A DNA stretch of 64,000 nucleotides from Inia geoffrensis (lineage: Eukaryota; Chordata; Mammalia; Artiodactyla; Iniidae). The notes under the pieces are model-generated. The model was given only the letters and a program-made list of their open reading frames with translations. It did not search any database and had not been told where the DNA came from. The stretch covers positions 131,987,886 to 132,051,885 of the forward strand of contig CM070902.1 in assembly GCA_036417435.1 (NCBI GenBank), written 5' to 3'. Numbering within the stretch: position 1 is the first letter of the stretch; every line of letters starts with the position of its first letter. Below, piece by piece: positions 11,440-23,037 of this stretch. Position numbers and translations under genes: made by a program.

Positions 11440-14225
11440 GCAAAGAGATGCCACTCACTCCTTTCTGGGGTGGTATCAGAGAAGGCCTAGTGAAGAGTCA
11501 AGACTTTCACCATTGCCCAGTGGTAATGAGGCCACCTCCATTGCAGTGTCAGTGTAGACCATATGGGGTGCTGTAACTCCCATCCTGCATAGCAATAATG
11601 AAGAGCTGTCCTCCTCCCCTTTAATGTCAACGAAGGCTAAGTGATAACCTGGACTCCTGCCTCTACCTGGCAGTAACAAGGCAGTGCCTCCCCTCTCCTC
11701 CCAATAGAGTGGTGTTATAGAAAGCTAACTAAAACAGAAGGTTTAAATAAGATCTAGAGTTTCGCAACATATTATGAAAATATGCAGCTTTCAAGTAAGA
11801 AAAATACTCATAATATTAAGAACCAAGAAGACCTCAAACTAAATGAAAGGAGGCAATCAAAAGCTATCATATCAATATGACAGTGATGTTAGAATTATCT
11901 GAAAAAGCCACTCTAATAAGAATGCTTCAGCAAGCAATTATAAATACACTTGAAACAAATGAAAAAACAGAAGACATCAGCAAAGAAAGAGAAGGTATAA
12001 TAAAGAAGCAGGTGGAAATTTTAGAACTTAAAAGCACAATATCTAAAATGAAAACTCACTGGTTGGGCTCAATATCAGAATGGAGGGAAAAGGGAAAAGA
12101 ATCAGTGAACTACAAGATATTAATAGAAGAATAGAAACAAACCTAATCTGAATGACAGAGAGAAAATAGACTGGGCAAAACCAAATAAACAACCAACTAA
12201 CAAAGCCTAGGTATCTATGAGACTCTAACAAGAGTTCTGACATTCATATCTTTAGAATCCCCAAAGGAGAGAAGGAAGAGGATAGGGTTGAAAGAGTACT
12301 CTAAGAAATAATAGCTAAAACTTTCCAAATTTGGCAAGAGACATAAACCTATGGATTCAAGAAGTTGAGTGAATCCCCAAAAGGATAAAACCAAAAAAAA
12401 AAAAAAAAAGCTAGACACATCATAGTTAAAATTCTGAAAAACCAAGGCAATAAAAAGCCCTGAAAGTAGCCAAAGTAAAATGATTTCTATCTATAGGAAA
12501 ACAAGCAAACAAAAATGATAGTAGATTTTTGATCACAAACCATGGAGGCCAAATGGACAAGGCATAATATTTTTCAAGTTGTGAGAGAAAAGAAATTTCA
12601 ACCCAGCATTTTATACCCAGCCAAACAACAACAACAACAACAACAACAAAAAACCCTGAATAAAGAGAATTCATCACCAGCAGACCAACCTTGGCTTAAG
12701 GAAGTTCTCTAAAGAGAAAGGAAACAATAAAAGGAGATAACAATAAAAGGAGATATGGAAGATCATAAAGGAATAAAGAACATGATAATCAAGAATATCG
12801 CTAAGTAAAATAGCCTTTCCTTCTCCTCTTGAGTTTTCTAAATTTTATGATTGAAGCAAAAACTCTAATATGTATGTCTGATGTGATTTTAAATGTATGT
12901 AGAGGAAATATTTAAAATAATTATAGTATAAGAAGGGGGAAGAAAGGAATGTAAAGGTACATAAGGTCTCTGGACTTGGAATTATAAAATGACAACACCA
13001 ACAGACTGAAAAGTTATGCATAAGTAACATAATATCTAGAGCAACCAGTACAAAAGCTATATAAAAAGATACACTTAAAAACACTATGTATAAATCAGAA
13101 TAGAATTCTAAAAAAATGTTGAAATAACCAACAGAAATCTATGAAAAAGGATACAAATGAAAAACAGGGAGAACAGTCAACAAAAAATAAAACAGTGGAG
13201 CTAATCCCTAAGATATCAATAATTATATTAAATGTAAATATGCTAAATAAACCAATTAAAAGACAGAGATTGGTAGAATGGGTTAAAAAATGACAAAACT
13301 ATATGCTATCAGTAAAAAACTCACTCCAAATGTATGATATAGGAAAGTTGAAAGTAAAAGGATGGAAAAAGATGCATCTTGGAAACATTAGACAAAGTAA
13401 AGTTGGAGTGACTGCATTAATATAAGTTAAAATAGACTTGAGAGAAAGAAAACTATTAGAAACAGAGGGTCAATCAACTAAAAGACCCAGAAATGCTAAA
13501 TGTGAATGTACCAAACAGTAGAGCTGCATATTAGGTGGAACAAAAACTCATAGCACTGAGAAATAGACAACATCACTATTATAGCTGGTGACTTCAAGAC
13601 ACCTCTCATTAATTGATAGATAAGACAAGACAAAATCAGCAAAGGTATAGAAGAACTCAACAACACCATCACCTAACAGGATCTAACTGACATTTATAGA
13701 ACATTCCATTCAACAACAGCAGAATACACATTCTTTTCAAGTGCTTATGGAACATATACTAAGATAGACCATATCTTGTACCATAAAATAAACTTCAACA
13801 AATTTAAAACAATTGAAATCATGGAGAATGTGTTCTCTAACTACGATGAGGCCAAACTAGAAATCAGTAACAGAAAGATGGCAGGAAAATCTCCAAACAC
13901 TCGGAAACTAAATAATACACTTCTAAATAATCCATGGGTCAAAGAGTTAGTCTCAAGGGAGATAAAAAAAATACATCGAAGTGAATGACATTGAAAATAT
14001 AGTATATCAAAAATTGTGGGACACAGCTAAAGCAGTGCTAAAAGGGAAATTTATAGCAATAAATGCATGTATTAGACAAGGGGAAAATTCTTAAATCAAT
14101 AATTTTAAGATCTCCTCTCAAGAACCTAGAAAAAGAAGAGCAAAATAACCCCAAAACAAGCAGAAAAAAATAAGAGCAGAAATCATTGAAGAAACAAGGA
14201 ACTGTAGTCTGTTTATAAACATCTA
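11440..14225 (+). mobile_element. Ancient L1M 5' half: 5' UTR, ORF1, start of ORF2
   Basis: Sense-oriented old mammalian L1 (L1MA/L1MB-like). 11440-11870 looks like 5' UTR. 11870-12720 is ORF1: a coiled-coil-coding part, then the catggaggcc and cagcattttatacccagcc landmarks. 12800-13200 is the inter-ORF spacer. 13210-14225 is the ORF2 endonuclease part (ctggtgacttcaag, the tagaccatatctt motif region). All frames are broken by many stops. It ends abruptly in ORF2 with no A-tail. Confidence 0.75.
12627..12652 (+). repeat. (CAA)n microsatellite in L1M
   Basis: About eight tandem CAA units inside the ORF1 remnant of the ancient L1. Confidence 0.85.
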
Positions 14226-14239
14226 AATGCAATAGTATC

Positions 14240-14345
14240 GTTTATTAAAATGGCAGTATGTTCTCCATTGAGTTTCATTCTCACCTTTGTCAAAAATGAA
14301 TTGGGTATATTTACATGTGTCTATTTTTGGGTCTCTTTGACCCTC
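14240..14345 (-). mobile_element. Short antisense L1 ORF2 fragment
   Basis: Resembles the L1 ORF2 region around the tttgtcaaaaat landmark in antisense. It abuts the sense L1M 5' half, so two L1 pieces of opposite polarity and different ORF2 position are joined. Confidence 0.5.
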
Positions 14346-14936
14346 AGTCCTCTTCTGATTGTTCCTTAATACTCATTAAGCGGGAATTAAATTAACCTCT
14401 TACAGATAGTAATGGTTATAAAGATAAATACAAAAGATTGTAAAGGAAAATATATAGCTTTGGAAAAAATAGGTGATTTATTTTCTAGGCATTGTTTTCT
14501 GCCCCCCTTCTACGTCTTATGTAAAGTGCCTGTAGATACAGGGGACCCTTTTCTCCTTTTTTAATACAGAATGCCAGTTCTATAATAAGCTTTGAATATT
14601 GGTCATATGGTTGTTAGGCATCAACCAGCCCATCACTCTTTCTAGAGAGGCCTCTGATGGGTTAGAATAGTTAATCCTCATGAACCATAAATCAGATGAC
14701 CTCCAGAGAGAAGGAGAGGCACTAAAGATATTTCACCCTCTCTCTGAAGCCAGAGGCCTGAAGTTCCCCTGGTACGTTCAACTCTCATCTTCTTCTGTGG
14801 GATCACTATCTGAACTATGCTCAATGAATGTACAAGGATAATATTCTATGTGTGAAAGCATTCTGGAGCCCTGCCTTCAATTCAGATCTTCTTCATCTCT
14901 TTGCTAAAGAATGACTCTTTTCTTTTCCAGGAACTT
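14346..14936. other. Unassigned sequence
   Basis: No repeat or coding signal recognised between the L1 fragment and the SINE. Confidence 0.4.
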
Positions 14937-14943
14937 AGTCAAT

Positions 14944-15151
14944 TTTTTTTTTTTTTTTTGCGGTATGTGGGTCTCTCACTGCTGTGGCCTCTCCTGTTGC
15001 AGAGCACAGGCTCCGGACGCACAGGCTCAGCGGCCATGGCTCACGGGCCCAGCCGCTCCATGGCATGTGGGACCTTCCTGGACTGGGGCACGAACCCATG
15101 TCCCCTGCATCGGCAGGCGGACTCTCAACCACTGTGCCACCAGGGAAGCCC
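14944..15151 (-). mobile_element. CHR SINE, short form
   Basis: Full ~205-bp copy, head at the right, T run (A-tail) at the left. TSD agtcaat plus T-rich bases at 14937-14943 and 15152-15158. A box and B box are intact in reverse. It forms an inverted pair with the copy at 15550. Short frames across it are SINE sequence, not genes. Confidence 0.93.
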
Positions 15152-15158
15152 AGTCAAT

Positions 15159-15534
15159 ATTTTTGAAACCAGTTATTTTGAAGAACTATTTTCTAATGTT
15201 TTTCTTTAAAAGGCTTAAGCCATTTTGTAAATAGGCAAGATGGAAAACATGTTTGGATTGGATTGATAGATGACATAAAAATTTACGAGGGATTCATTTT
15301 TACCTTTGGTATCTACAAATTAAATTACCTTTCAGCCAAGGAATTTCACACCCTGCCTCCTAATGTTTGCTAGTGTGATATTGTTTTCCCTTGTGGTAAA
15401 TGCCCACACAAGGCACAGGAGTCATGTAGATTACTCTCACTCTTTCTAGACAGACAGATGACACTCATTTGTACCTAGGTCCCTTTTACGTGTCCACCTG
15501 ACAAGGAAATATATATGACAGCTACTGTATTTAA
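15159..15534. other. Unassigned spacer between inverted SINEs
   Basis: About 375 bp with no recognised repeat or coding signal. Confidence 0.4.
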
Positions 15535-15549
15535 AAAGAAACAAATCTA

Positions 15550-15757
15550 GGGCTTCCCTGGTGGCGCAGTGGTTGAGAGTCTGCCTACTGATGCAGAGGA
15601 CGAGGGTTCGTGCCCCGGTCTGGGAAGATCCCACATACCACGGAGCGGCTGGGCCCGTGAGCCATGGCCGCTGAGCCTGCGCGTCCGGAGCCTGTGTTCC
15701 GCAATGGGAGAGGCCACAACAGTGAGAGGCCCGCGTACCTCAAAAAAAAAATAAATA
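15550..15757 (+). mobile_element. CHR SINE, short form
   Basis: Plus-oriented copy: A box tggcgcagtgg near 15562, B box ggttcgtgcc near 15606, and an A-rich (aaataaataaaa) tail. The 15-bp TSD aaagaaacaaatcta (15535-15549) against aaagaaacaactcta (15758-15772) has one difference. It looks young. Confidence 0.94.
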
Positions 15758-15772
15758 AAAGAAACAACTCTA

Positions 15773-16419
15773 ATAATACAATCTGCTTTATGTCCTTTAA
15801 CAAAAACCAATCCATTTGGAAAGAAGAGAAAGTCTTAAAAAGTAGCATAACATCCCCTTTCAGTTTATTATTAATTCATCCCCTCAATCTTTCTTAGTAA
15901 GTTTAGAAGCCTTCACTTCTTAGTCTTGTCCATCTCTGATAGATATCAGTATTTTTTGTCTCAACTATTGCAGTTAGAAAAGACCACACAAATAGCCACA
16001 GCTTCTCTGAGTGCTGACAGACACTAGTGAATAAATCAAATGGTATTGATTTTATTTCCCAGGGTGCATAATCACAGACTGCTTCTCTTATTTTAAATTA
16101 CTTGGCTGGCGTAGATATAAACTATTGGCTAAAAGAAAGTCCAGCTGAGAGTGTACAGATAACTGTACACAAATTTGTTAACACTGTCAGAAAAAGAACT
16201 GAAAATGAATATGTAATAGTCATATGGGATGGTAGTGCCACATCTCATAAAACAAATAATTATCTTCTATGTTCCCAAAATCAATGCTTAGTTTTATTTC
16301 CCCTAAAGTTGCATAGTAGGGAGAGAGAAATGTTTCTTTGGATACCCTGTAATTTATACTACTAACTTAACAATTTATAGTATAAAGTAATTTTTAACAA
16401 GTGGAAAAACCAAATTCTT
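15773..16419. other. Unassigned sequence
   Basis: No recognised repeat. An 87-codon open stretch at 16102-16365 has no features of a known protein and is most likely chance. Confidence 0.4.
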
Positions 16420-16434
16420 AAAGGTGAAGTTAAT

Positions 16435-16887
16435 ATTACTCAGCCATAAAAATGAATGAAATAATGCCATTTGCAGCAACATGGATGGACCTAGAGATTT
16501 TCATACTAAGTGAAGTAAGTCAGACAGACAAAGACGGATATCATATGATATCACTTATATGTGAAATCTAAAAAAATGATACAGATGAACTTATTTACAA
16601 AATAGAAACAGACTCACAGACATAGAAAATAAACTTATGGTTACCAAAGGGGAAGGGGGGAGGGATAAATTGGGAGTATGGGATTAACAGATGCACATTA
16701 CCATATATAAAATAGTTAAACAACAAGTATTTACTGTATAGCACAGGTAACTATATTCAATATCTTATAGTATACTATAAAGGAAACGAATAAAAAAGAA
16801 TATAGATATATACATATATATGAATAACGGAATCACTGCTGTATGTTTAACACAACATTGTAAATCAACTATACTTCAGTTTAGAAA
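16435..16887 (+). mobile_element. 5'-truncated L1 3' end
   Basis: About 450 bp: the end of ORF2 (attactcagccataaaaatg) and the 3' UTR to the L1 terminus (aacattgtaaatcaactata), plus orientation. TSD aaaggtgaagttaat (16420-16434) against aaaggtaaagttaat (16888-16902), 14 of 15 bases identical. Confidence 0.92.
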
Positions 16888-16902
16888 AAAGGTAAAGTTA
16901 AT

Positions 16903-18419
16903 TTGGCTTTAAATTTCTTATATTAACATAGTGACTTTTCTGGTCAGCTTAGATTTGACTGAAGGGTGTTTGGGTTTTAAAAATGCAGTGTGAGTGAGAC
17001 AATATAATGATTCATTTTGTACTTTACATATCAAGCCTTTAGTAAAAACACCCACACATTTTTATTGAGTGCCTATCTTGAGTTAAAAACGGTGCTTATT
17101 GGTGGTGGGGAGAAGGGGCTGTGTGTTACAGCTGCCCTCCCCTGATAGCTATGTGCAAGAGAAGAAAAGTTGTGATGTGTTAAAGCTTTGTCTATGGTCC
17201 TGTCTTACTGTGTTATCTCTTGGTTACCTGGACGCTTGGTCTCCTGGTGTGCCCAAGCTCTGGGTGGTTTCAGTTCTTGCACCCACTCTCTCATCATCAA
17301 AAACTACCCGTCCCATGCCCTATCTCAACTAGTCGCTTTCCTCATTATCCAAAATGGCAGCCAACTATGTGATCAAAGGGTATGTATACACAGCCTTCCT
17401 ATGATTCTTCTGTATTATATGTATTTTACAAGTCATCTTTGGGAAGCAAAACTTAAACCCAGGGAGTAATGGTAACATAGGAATTTCAAGTGTTGTGGAA
17501 GATATACAGGTTGGTGATTCCATGTGGCTTTCCTGACATCATACTCTGTGAATAGCTGCCTACGTTTTCATAGGGTTCAGTCTATACATGATAGAGGAAC
17601 ATGTTTGTTATACTAGATTTTTATTGCAACAATTAAGTGCACAATCCTGAGATTAAAACATAATGAAAAGTGTTAAATTGATGACATGTTCGTTTAATTT
17701 TTTTTTTTTGCAGTTCTGTGTGGTAAATATATTACAAGTAGAAATGCATATAAGATATGTTATGCTTTACAATTAGACCCTCAGTTTTGTGTAATATTCA
17801 TTAGTACACTGGCAATTTTTAAATAATATGAATCATTTAAATATTTGGAATAGGCAGTTATTATTTGTACATGTTCCTGGGTTTTTAAACATTCATTTAT
17901 TTATAAATTCAGGCACATTCCTTGAATTCGTATTGTGTTGCAAACTCTGAGTTAGTCTAGGGAACATGAAGATTTTCATGAAGAGGAAAAGCACACTGAT
18001 CATTTGGGATGTATGAGTGGTAACTAGGCATTATACAAATCTTATGCAACTTATGTGTTATTGAAATGAAAAAATGGAAAAAAACAAGCACCCACACACA
18101 AACAACAAAAACAAAACAAGCATCAGGAAAAATTTAACTCAGAGTGTATAGTCATCAGCTTTCCAAACTCCAAATCCCAAGCTGATCCTCTTACAGATGC
18201 CTACCTCTGCTGCACTGCTTCCTCATTTACAAGATCACCTTATGTATCTTTTAAAACAAGGTTTTCTCAACGTGTTCAACCTATTGCTCACCAACTCTGC
18301 AAGACAGATGGCAAATTTGCATTTAACTACACTCTGGAAAGCATTTTTTTTTTTTTGTATCAAGTCAATGGTTTCATTTTATTAGTGAAACAGCACGGAG
18401 AACCTCAACTACAATGAAG
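16903..18419. other. Unassigned AT-rich sequence
   Basis: Contains a T run at about 17699-17709 and a possible decayed L2 near 17885-18010. I see no exon or RNA gene. Confidence 0.4.
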
Positions 18420-18434
18420 TGTTAACCCACTTTT

Positions 18435-18730
18435 TTTTTTTTTTTTTAAAATGTATTTATTTATTTATGGTTGTGTTGGGTCTTCGTTTCTGTGCGAGGG
18501 CTTTCTCCAGTTGCGGCAAGTGGGGGCCACTCTTCATCGCGGTGCGCGGGCCTCTCACTATCGCGGACTCTCTTGTTGCGGAGCACAGGCTCCAGGCGCG
18601 CAGGCTCAGTAGTTGTGGCGCACGGGCCTAGTTGCTCCGTGGCATGTGGGATCTTCCCAGACCAGGGCTCGAACCCGTGTCCCCTGCATTGGCAGGCAGA
18701 TTCTCAACCACTGCGCCACCAGGGAAGCCC
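18435..18730 (-). mobile_element. CHR-type SINE, long form
   Basis: Reverse ~300-bp copy with a tttatttatttat tail. Perfect 15-bp TSD tgttaacccactttt at 18420-18434 and 18731-18745. The sequence matches the long copy at 10604 closely, including the extra 3' domain. Confidence 0.94.
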
Positions 18731-19055
18731 TGTTAACCCACTTTTAATTATTTTCCCTTTAGAAGTAGATTTTGTAATTTTAACCTGGAACATTGTGAAG
18801 GATTTCAACTTAGTGGTTGCTTGCAACTGCAATATATAAATTTCTTATTTTCCATGTAATGTATAAAACGTAAATCTCCAAGGAATTCTAACCCTTAAAT
18901 GAGCCAAATTTGCTTTCTTCTCTAAAGTCAAAGACCATGAGAAAATACATGTCTAGACAAATACGTTATCTAATTTAGAATCAAGTTAGGCTAAGAAATA
19001 TAAAAATATTGCTGAGTCTACAAAATCTTCACCACCTTCCTGCAGTTACCAACAA

Positions 19056-19061
19056 TGTATA

Positions 19062-19084
<23 letters not shown>
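19056..19084. repeat. (TA)n next to SINE tail
   Basis: A run of TA dinucleotides directly before the T run of the SINE at 19085; it probably seeded or expanded from the TSD (acaatgtata / acaatatatt). Confidence 0.85.
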
Positions 19085-19092
<8 letters not shown>

Positions 19093-19288
19093 TTTGCGGT
19101 ACACAGGCCTCTCACTGTCGTGGCCTCTACTGTTGCGGAGCACAGGCTCCAGACGCGCAGGCTCAGCGGTCATGGCTCACGGGCCCAGCCACTCTGAGGC
19201 ATGGGGGACCTTCCTGGACTGGGGCACGAACCCATGTCCCCTGCATCGGCAGGCAGACTCTCAACCACCGCGCCACCAGGGAAGCCCA
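19085..19288 (-). mobile_element. CHR SINE, short form
   Basis: Reverse copy with an A-tail (T run) at the left and the head ccaccagggaagccc at the right. The TSD acaat plus TA-rich bases is visible but blurred by the TA repeat. It has the same orientation as the long copy 650 bp upstream. Confidence 0.92.
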
Positions 19289-19959
19289 AACAATATATTT
19301 TAAAAATTTGTTTTCCTTGTGGTATTAATGCTATTCCAATGATCCTTTACTTATAGTCAGTTTAGAACTTTCACAGATATGTACAGAGCTGTTTTCCAGA
19401 GCAAATTATTTTAGTTCTGCTCTCCATCAACACACAGTATTTAATAGCGTTCTATAGTCTTTTTAGTGTTGGCTATGTGTTGTTGGTTACTGTAAGGAGT
19501 TAGTCATAAATTGGTGTCCCTTGGACAGCAGACCATTTTATTTTGCCAACTGAGTGCTTTTATTTTTATTTTTTGTTCAGTTTGTGTGCTTTTAGGTGAA
19601 CAAGCACTTTTCAATTTTGCTGTAAACCCTTTTATATGTAGCCTATTCATTTTAAATGCCTGTACTTAGGTGGCATTTAATGGCATTTAAGTTTGTCATA
19701 TTGGCTGTGTATGTGCTCATAAGACAAGGGATAAATGGTAAAATTGAAAGTGGCAAAAATAAAAGGTAAGCATTGCATATAAATATAGCATATAAGATGA
19801 ATTATTTCACAGCAGAAACAGAAAGAACAGGAATTGGTCATCTGTTTTTGAGAAAAATGCTGGGTGGGCCTGTGCAATGATAATAGGAAAACTGATTGAC
19901 AAAACTGAAAATCTTTGATTGAGAAGCTAGAGGATCAAAGTTGAATGTTTACTAGCATA
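19289..19959. other. Unassigned sequence
   Basis: AT-rich with no recognised repeat or coding signal. A pair of near-identical tggcatttaa units lies at about 19672-19690. Confidence 0.4.
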
Positions 19960-20140
19960 ATGTGCATTCAGAAGATGTCTAGGAGTTTGTTGGAAGAACT
20001 AAAATCCAAGCATGGTGAAAATGAGGTTAATGAGATTGTTGCTGAAAGCTATGGCTAGTTCTACAGGTTCCAGGCCCATTTGAATCTGCACAACATCAAA
20101 GTGAAGAGAGAGGCTGCAACTGCTGATAATGTAATTTTTT
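19960..20140 (+). pseudogene. Tigger/pogo-like transposase fossil
   Basis: From ATG 19976 one frame reads LLEELKSKHGENEVNEIV, then a TAG, then FYRFQAHLNLHNIKV and EAATAD. This resembles the part of Tigger-family DDE transposases between the CENP-B-type DNA-binding region and the catalytic core, where family members carry GWF-R-F followed by LHNIKV-GEAASAD. The TAG sits where a Trp codon (TGG) is expected. The frame dies soon after. No terminal inverted repeats are visible, so the family is unassigned. Confidence 0.5.
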
Positions 20141-20489
20141 AGAAGAAGGAGAATTCTTTATCCAATAGAGATGAGATTGTTCAATTTTGGGAAAAAGAGA
20201 CCAATAAAATATATATATAATGAGGTGGTGAATAGTATTCAGGATTTTAAAACTTCGAAGGACCAATGCAAACTTCCATTGGGAGAATGCATCCTGGGAT
20301 TGCAAATTTAAGTCTCCCTTATTTCAAACAGCTTTTCAGATTAGGACTATTTCATAATTCACAGAGTTTAAGTCCGGGGGAATGGAGGAATAGATTTGTC
20401 CGTTGCTATAGTCCTAGTGTTACCACATATGAAAGCAAAAATGAACATCTATAACTTAATGTTAAGAATGATACAGTTATGTTTTTGGT

Positions 20490-22140
20490 ATAGGTTAAAA
20501 TTTATTTTTTATTTTTAAAATTGTGACTCAATTATATGTAACATGAAATTTACCATTTTAACCATGTTTAAGTGTACAATTCTATGGCATTAAGTACATT
20601 CACATAGTTGTGCAACATTGCCACCGTCCATTTCCCAAACTTTTTCATCTTTCCCAACTGAAACTCTGTACCCATTATACACTAACTCCCTATTTCTGTC
20701 TCCCCTCAGCTCCTGACAACCACCATTTTACTTTCTGTCTTTAGGGATTTGACTACTTCAGATACCTCATATAAGTGGAATCATATAATATTTGTTCTTT
20801 TATGAGTGGCTTATTTAATTTAGCATAATGTCCTCAAGGTTCATCCATATTATAGCATGTGTCAGAATTTCCTTCCTTCTTAAGGCTGAATAGTATTCTA
20901 TTGTATGTACATACCACATTTGTTTATCCATTTATCTTTCCATGAACACTAGGATTGCTTCCATCTTTTGGCTATTCTGAATAATTCTGCTATGAACATG
21001 GGTGTACAAATATCTGTTTGAGTCTCTGCTTTCAGTTCTTTTGGTATATACCCAGAAGTGAATTGCTGGATCATATCATAATTCTATTTTCAACTTTTTG
21101 AGGAATAACCATATCATTTGCCACAGCGCCTGCACCATTTTACATTCCTACCAGAAATGCAAAAGTTTCCAATTTCTGCACATCCTTGCCAACACTTGCT
21201 TTTATTTCTTTTTCTTCCCCCCACTTTCTTTTTTGATAATGGCTATCCAAATGGGTATGATACCTCATTTTGGTTTTGATTTGTATTTCCCTAAAATTTA
21301 GTGATGTTAAACATTTTTTTCATGTACTTATTGTCCATTTGCATATCTTCTTTGGAAAAATATTTAAGTCCTTTGCCTATTTTTGAATCGTTTGTCTTTT
21401 GTTGTTAAGTTGTAGGAATTCTTCATATATTTTGGTTACTAATCTCTTATCAGCTATCTGATTTGCAAATATTTTCTCCAATTCTGTTGGCTGCCTGTTC
21501 ACTCTGTTGATAGTGTCTTTTGGTGCACAAAAGTTTATAATTATTTTTTTAATGGTAACTTTTTAATATATATATATTTTAAATTAATTTATTTATTTTT
21601 GGCTGCATTGGGTCTTTGTTGCTGCATGCAGCCTTCTCATTGTGGTGGCTTCTCTTGTGGTGGAGCACGGGCTCTAGGTACACGGGCTTCAGTAGTTGTG
21701 GCATGCAGGCTCAGTAGTTGTGGCTTGTGAGCTCTAGAGTGCAGGCTCAGTAGTTCTGGTGCATGGGCTTAGTTGCTCTGCGGTATGTGGGATGTTCCTG
21801 GACCGGGATCGAACCAGTGTCCCCTGCATTGGCAGGCGGATCCTTAACCACTGCGTCACCAGGGAAGTCCCAAGTTTATAATTTTGATGTAGTCCATTTA
21901 TCTATTTTTTCTTTTGTTACCTGTGCCTTTGATGTTATCTGCAAGAAAGCATTGTTATATGTAACGCTATGAAGGTTTTCCCCTTGATTTTCCTCTTAGA
22001 GTTTTATAATTTTATTTATTACTTTTGGGTCTTTGATTCATTTTGAGTTAATTTTTGTATAGGGTGTAAGGTCAGCATTCAACTTTATTTTTTTTTGCAT
22101 GTGGATATCTAGTTTTTCCAACAATATCTACTGAATAATT
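20490..22140 (-). mobile_element. Ancient L1M 3' part, split by a SINE
   Basis: Antisense old L1. 3' UTR about 20490-20870 (accatgtttaagtgtacaat landmark), then ORF2 C-terminus (cccagaagtgaattgctgg, then catttgccaca) to about 22140. The SINE at 21543-21871 interrupts it, and the L1 resumes with the duplicated aagtttataatt. No intact frame. Confidence 0.8.
21543..21871 (-). mobile_element. CHR-related SINE, older long form
   Basis: Reverse copy, more diverged than the others, with repeated agtagttgtggc units in its middle. TSD aagtttataatt at 21531-21542 and 21872-21883. It inserted into the antisense L1M. Confidence 0.88.
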
Positions 22141-22813
22141 TTTATTTTTAATGGAAAATTCTGAGTTTTATCATGCTGTTTGGTCTATAATTAATCTTTG
22201 CTTATGTTCATCACTTTTTTCTATTAGTTTAATGTGAAAAGAGCTTAGTACATCTACTGCAGGAATGTCTGGATAGACACACACCACAGATACACACACA
22301 GACACATGCACATCAGTAAATTATAAACTATATGAGCTGTGTTTTCATGAGACCCCACTAGGCTGCTTGGGAATATTATAGCAAATAAGACATTGTGGGA
22401 CATATAGACACCATTGAATTTTAAAGAAAGGTTTTTGCAACATTTTGAAGAAAACTAAAGATAAGTTCCTTGCTTTATGGTTTAATTTCTACTGTATATT
22501 TTTGTGATTATTAGAGAAAATGATTAGTTAATCACAATATTCTTCAGATATTTAAGTAACAATGGTGGTGGGACATGTATAATGTAACAGCATAAGTCTA
22601 ACCACCGCCAACTCTGATGTACACAATTTATGATTAATATATTATTTATTTGAAATAAATTCATGATAATTATACCTTTGACAGTTTTTCTTTAATTATT
22701 TCATGTATACTTTTGATTAACATTTTTATCAATAGAATATAATTTAGTTATGAATAAGTATTTTGATAGATTAGGTATTCTGTAAATATTTTATGAATGT
22801 AAACTTCTAGTGA
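22141..22813. other. Unassigned AT-rich sequence
   Basis: Short imperfect CA-rich stretch at 22265-22315; nothing else recognised. Confidence 0.4.
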
Positions 22814-22822
22814 GAAACTTCA

Positions 22823-23028
22823 TGGCTTCCCTGGTGGTGCAGTGGTTGAGAGTCCGCCTGCCAATTCAGGGGACACGGGTTCGTGCCCTGGTCCGGGAAG
22901 ATCCCACATGCTGTGGAGCGGCTAGGCCTCTGAGCCATGGCCGCTGAGCCTGCGCGTCCGGAGCTCCGCAATGGGAGAGGCCACAACAGTGAGAGGCCCG
23001 CGTACCGCAAAAAAAAAAAAAAAAAAAC
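22823..23028 (+). mobile_element. CHR SINE, short form with internal deletion
   Basis: Plus copy with a long A-tail. TSD gaaacttca at 22814-22822 and 23029-23037. Relative to the copy at 15550 it lacks about 9 bases between the ggagc and tccgcaatg parts near 22960, a small deletion or subfamily mark. Confidence 0.92.
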
Positions 23029-23037
23029 GAAACTTCA

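Noticed and set aside
15560..15620. tRNA-like A and B boxes (also in the other CHR SINEs)
   Set aside because: These are the Pol III promoter heads of tRNA-derived SINEs, with TSDs and A-tails; there is no cloverleaf-capable intact tRNA.
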